DNA from: an uncultured Prevotellaceae bacterium
Lineage (GTDB): Bacteria; Bacteroidota; Bacteroidia; Bacteroidales; Bacteroidaceae
DNA: 32,170 bases
Direction of reading: 5' to 3'
Assembly: GCA_945833925.1 (NCBI GenBank)
Contig: CAMAFX010000024.1
Location: forward strand, 1 to 32,170
The notes beneath the pieces were generated by a model. It was not told the origin of the DNA. It did no database searches and saw only the letters and a program-made list of their open reading frames with translations. Shown piece by piece: positions 32,119 to 32,170 of this stretch. A program made the position numbers and the translations under genes. The stretch's first letter is position 1; every line of letters starts with the position of its first letter.

Positions 32119-32170
32119 TTCAAGTTTCGCAAGTTCCTTAACTTGCCATTTTTAGTTCATAAATCTGTAT
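32119..32170 (-). repeat. Dispersed 52-bp repeat, right copy
   Basis: Perfect reverse complement of 4-55. Read in the direction of the DUF1294 gene it has the same order as the left copy has relative to the GT26 gene, ending 26 bases before the first usable start. The window stops exactly at its outer end. Confidence 0.85.

Noticed and set aside
1..32170. The whole window as a transposon or invertible segment bounded by the terminal inverted repeats
   Set aside because: It contains housekeeping genes (valS, rpsA, pfkA) and no recombinase or transposase; a broken assembly at a dispersed repeat is simpler.

Overview
The window looks like a chromosomal segment of a Bacteroidales bacterium, most likely of the Prevotella/Segatella group. 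No 16S or other taxonomic marker is present, so this is inferred from three things. Several intergenic gaps carry the Bacteroidetes-type promoter (TTTG, 18-20 bases, TAnnTTTG) rather than a -35/-10 pair, and start codons mostly lack a strong Shine-Dalgarno sequence. The housekeeping proteins are of Bacteroidetes type. Several secreted proteins end in the short C-terminal tail common in this phylum.

Layout. 1-2.3 kb: the edge of a polysaccharide locus, with a GT26 glycosyltransferase facing an undecaprenyl-phosphate sugar phosphotransferase. 2.4-6.2 kb: valS and mazG, divergent. 6.3-9.9 kb: a leftward run that reads, in transcription order, as a small secreted protein, a lipoprotein L,D-transpeptidase, an ECF sigma factor, its probable membrane anti-sigma factor and a Spy-like periplasmic protein. 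This is a plausible cell-envelope stress unit behind one strong promoter. 10.1-14.2 kb: rnz, rpsA and pfkA. 14.6-17.0 kb: a nitrogen operon of outer-membrane beta-barrel, PII protein and ammonium transporter. 17.0-17.5 kb: a gene-free stretch with several hairpins and a 17-bp palindrome. 17.5-18.9 kb: a secreted protein of unknown function and a C_GCAxxG_C_C family protein. 19.0-26.1 kb: two large secreted glycosidases (GH127 and GH27) transcribed divergently from a gap with 41-bp direct repeats. 26.1-29.3 kb: a GNAT acetyltransferase, an aldo/keto reductase and a GH125 alpha-mannosidase. 29.4-32.1 kb: an aldehyde dehydrogenase and a short-chain dehydrogenase, probably co-transcribed, and a DUF1294 membrane protein.

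The glycosidases point to breakdown of arabinose-, galactose- and mannose-containing glycans. There is no SusC/SusD pair, so they are stand-alone enzymes rather than a complete polysaccharide utilization locus. No tRNA, rRNA, CRISPR array, prophage, transposase or integrase was seen.

The most unusual feature is at the edges. The first and last ~52 bases are perfect inverted copies of one hairpin-containing repeat, each a few tens of bases upstream of the nearest gene and in the same orientation relative to it. This looks like a dispersed multi-copy element at which the assembly broke. Other leads are a 17-bp-period tandem repeat behind mazG, a duplicated 3' end of the DUF1294 gene, an Asp-to-Asn change in the phosphofructokinase nucleotide site, and carbohydrate-binding modules that appear nested inside the GH27 C-terminal domain.
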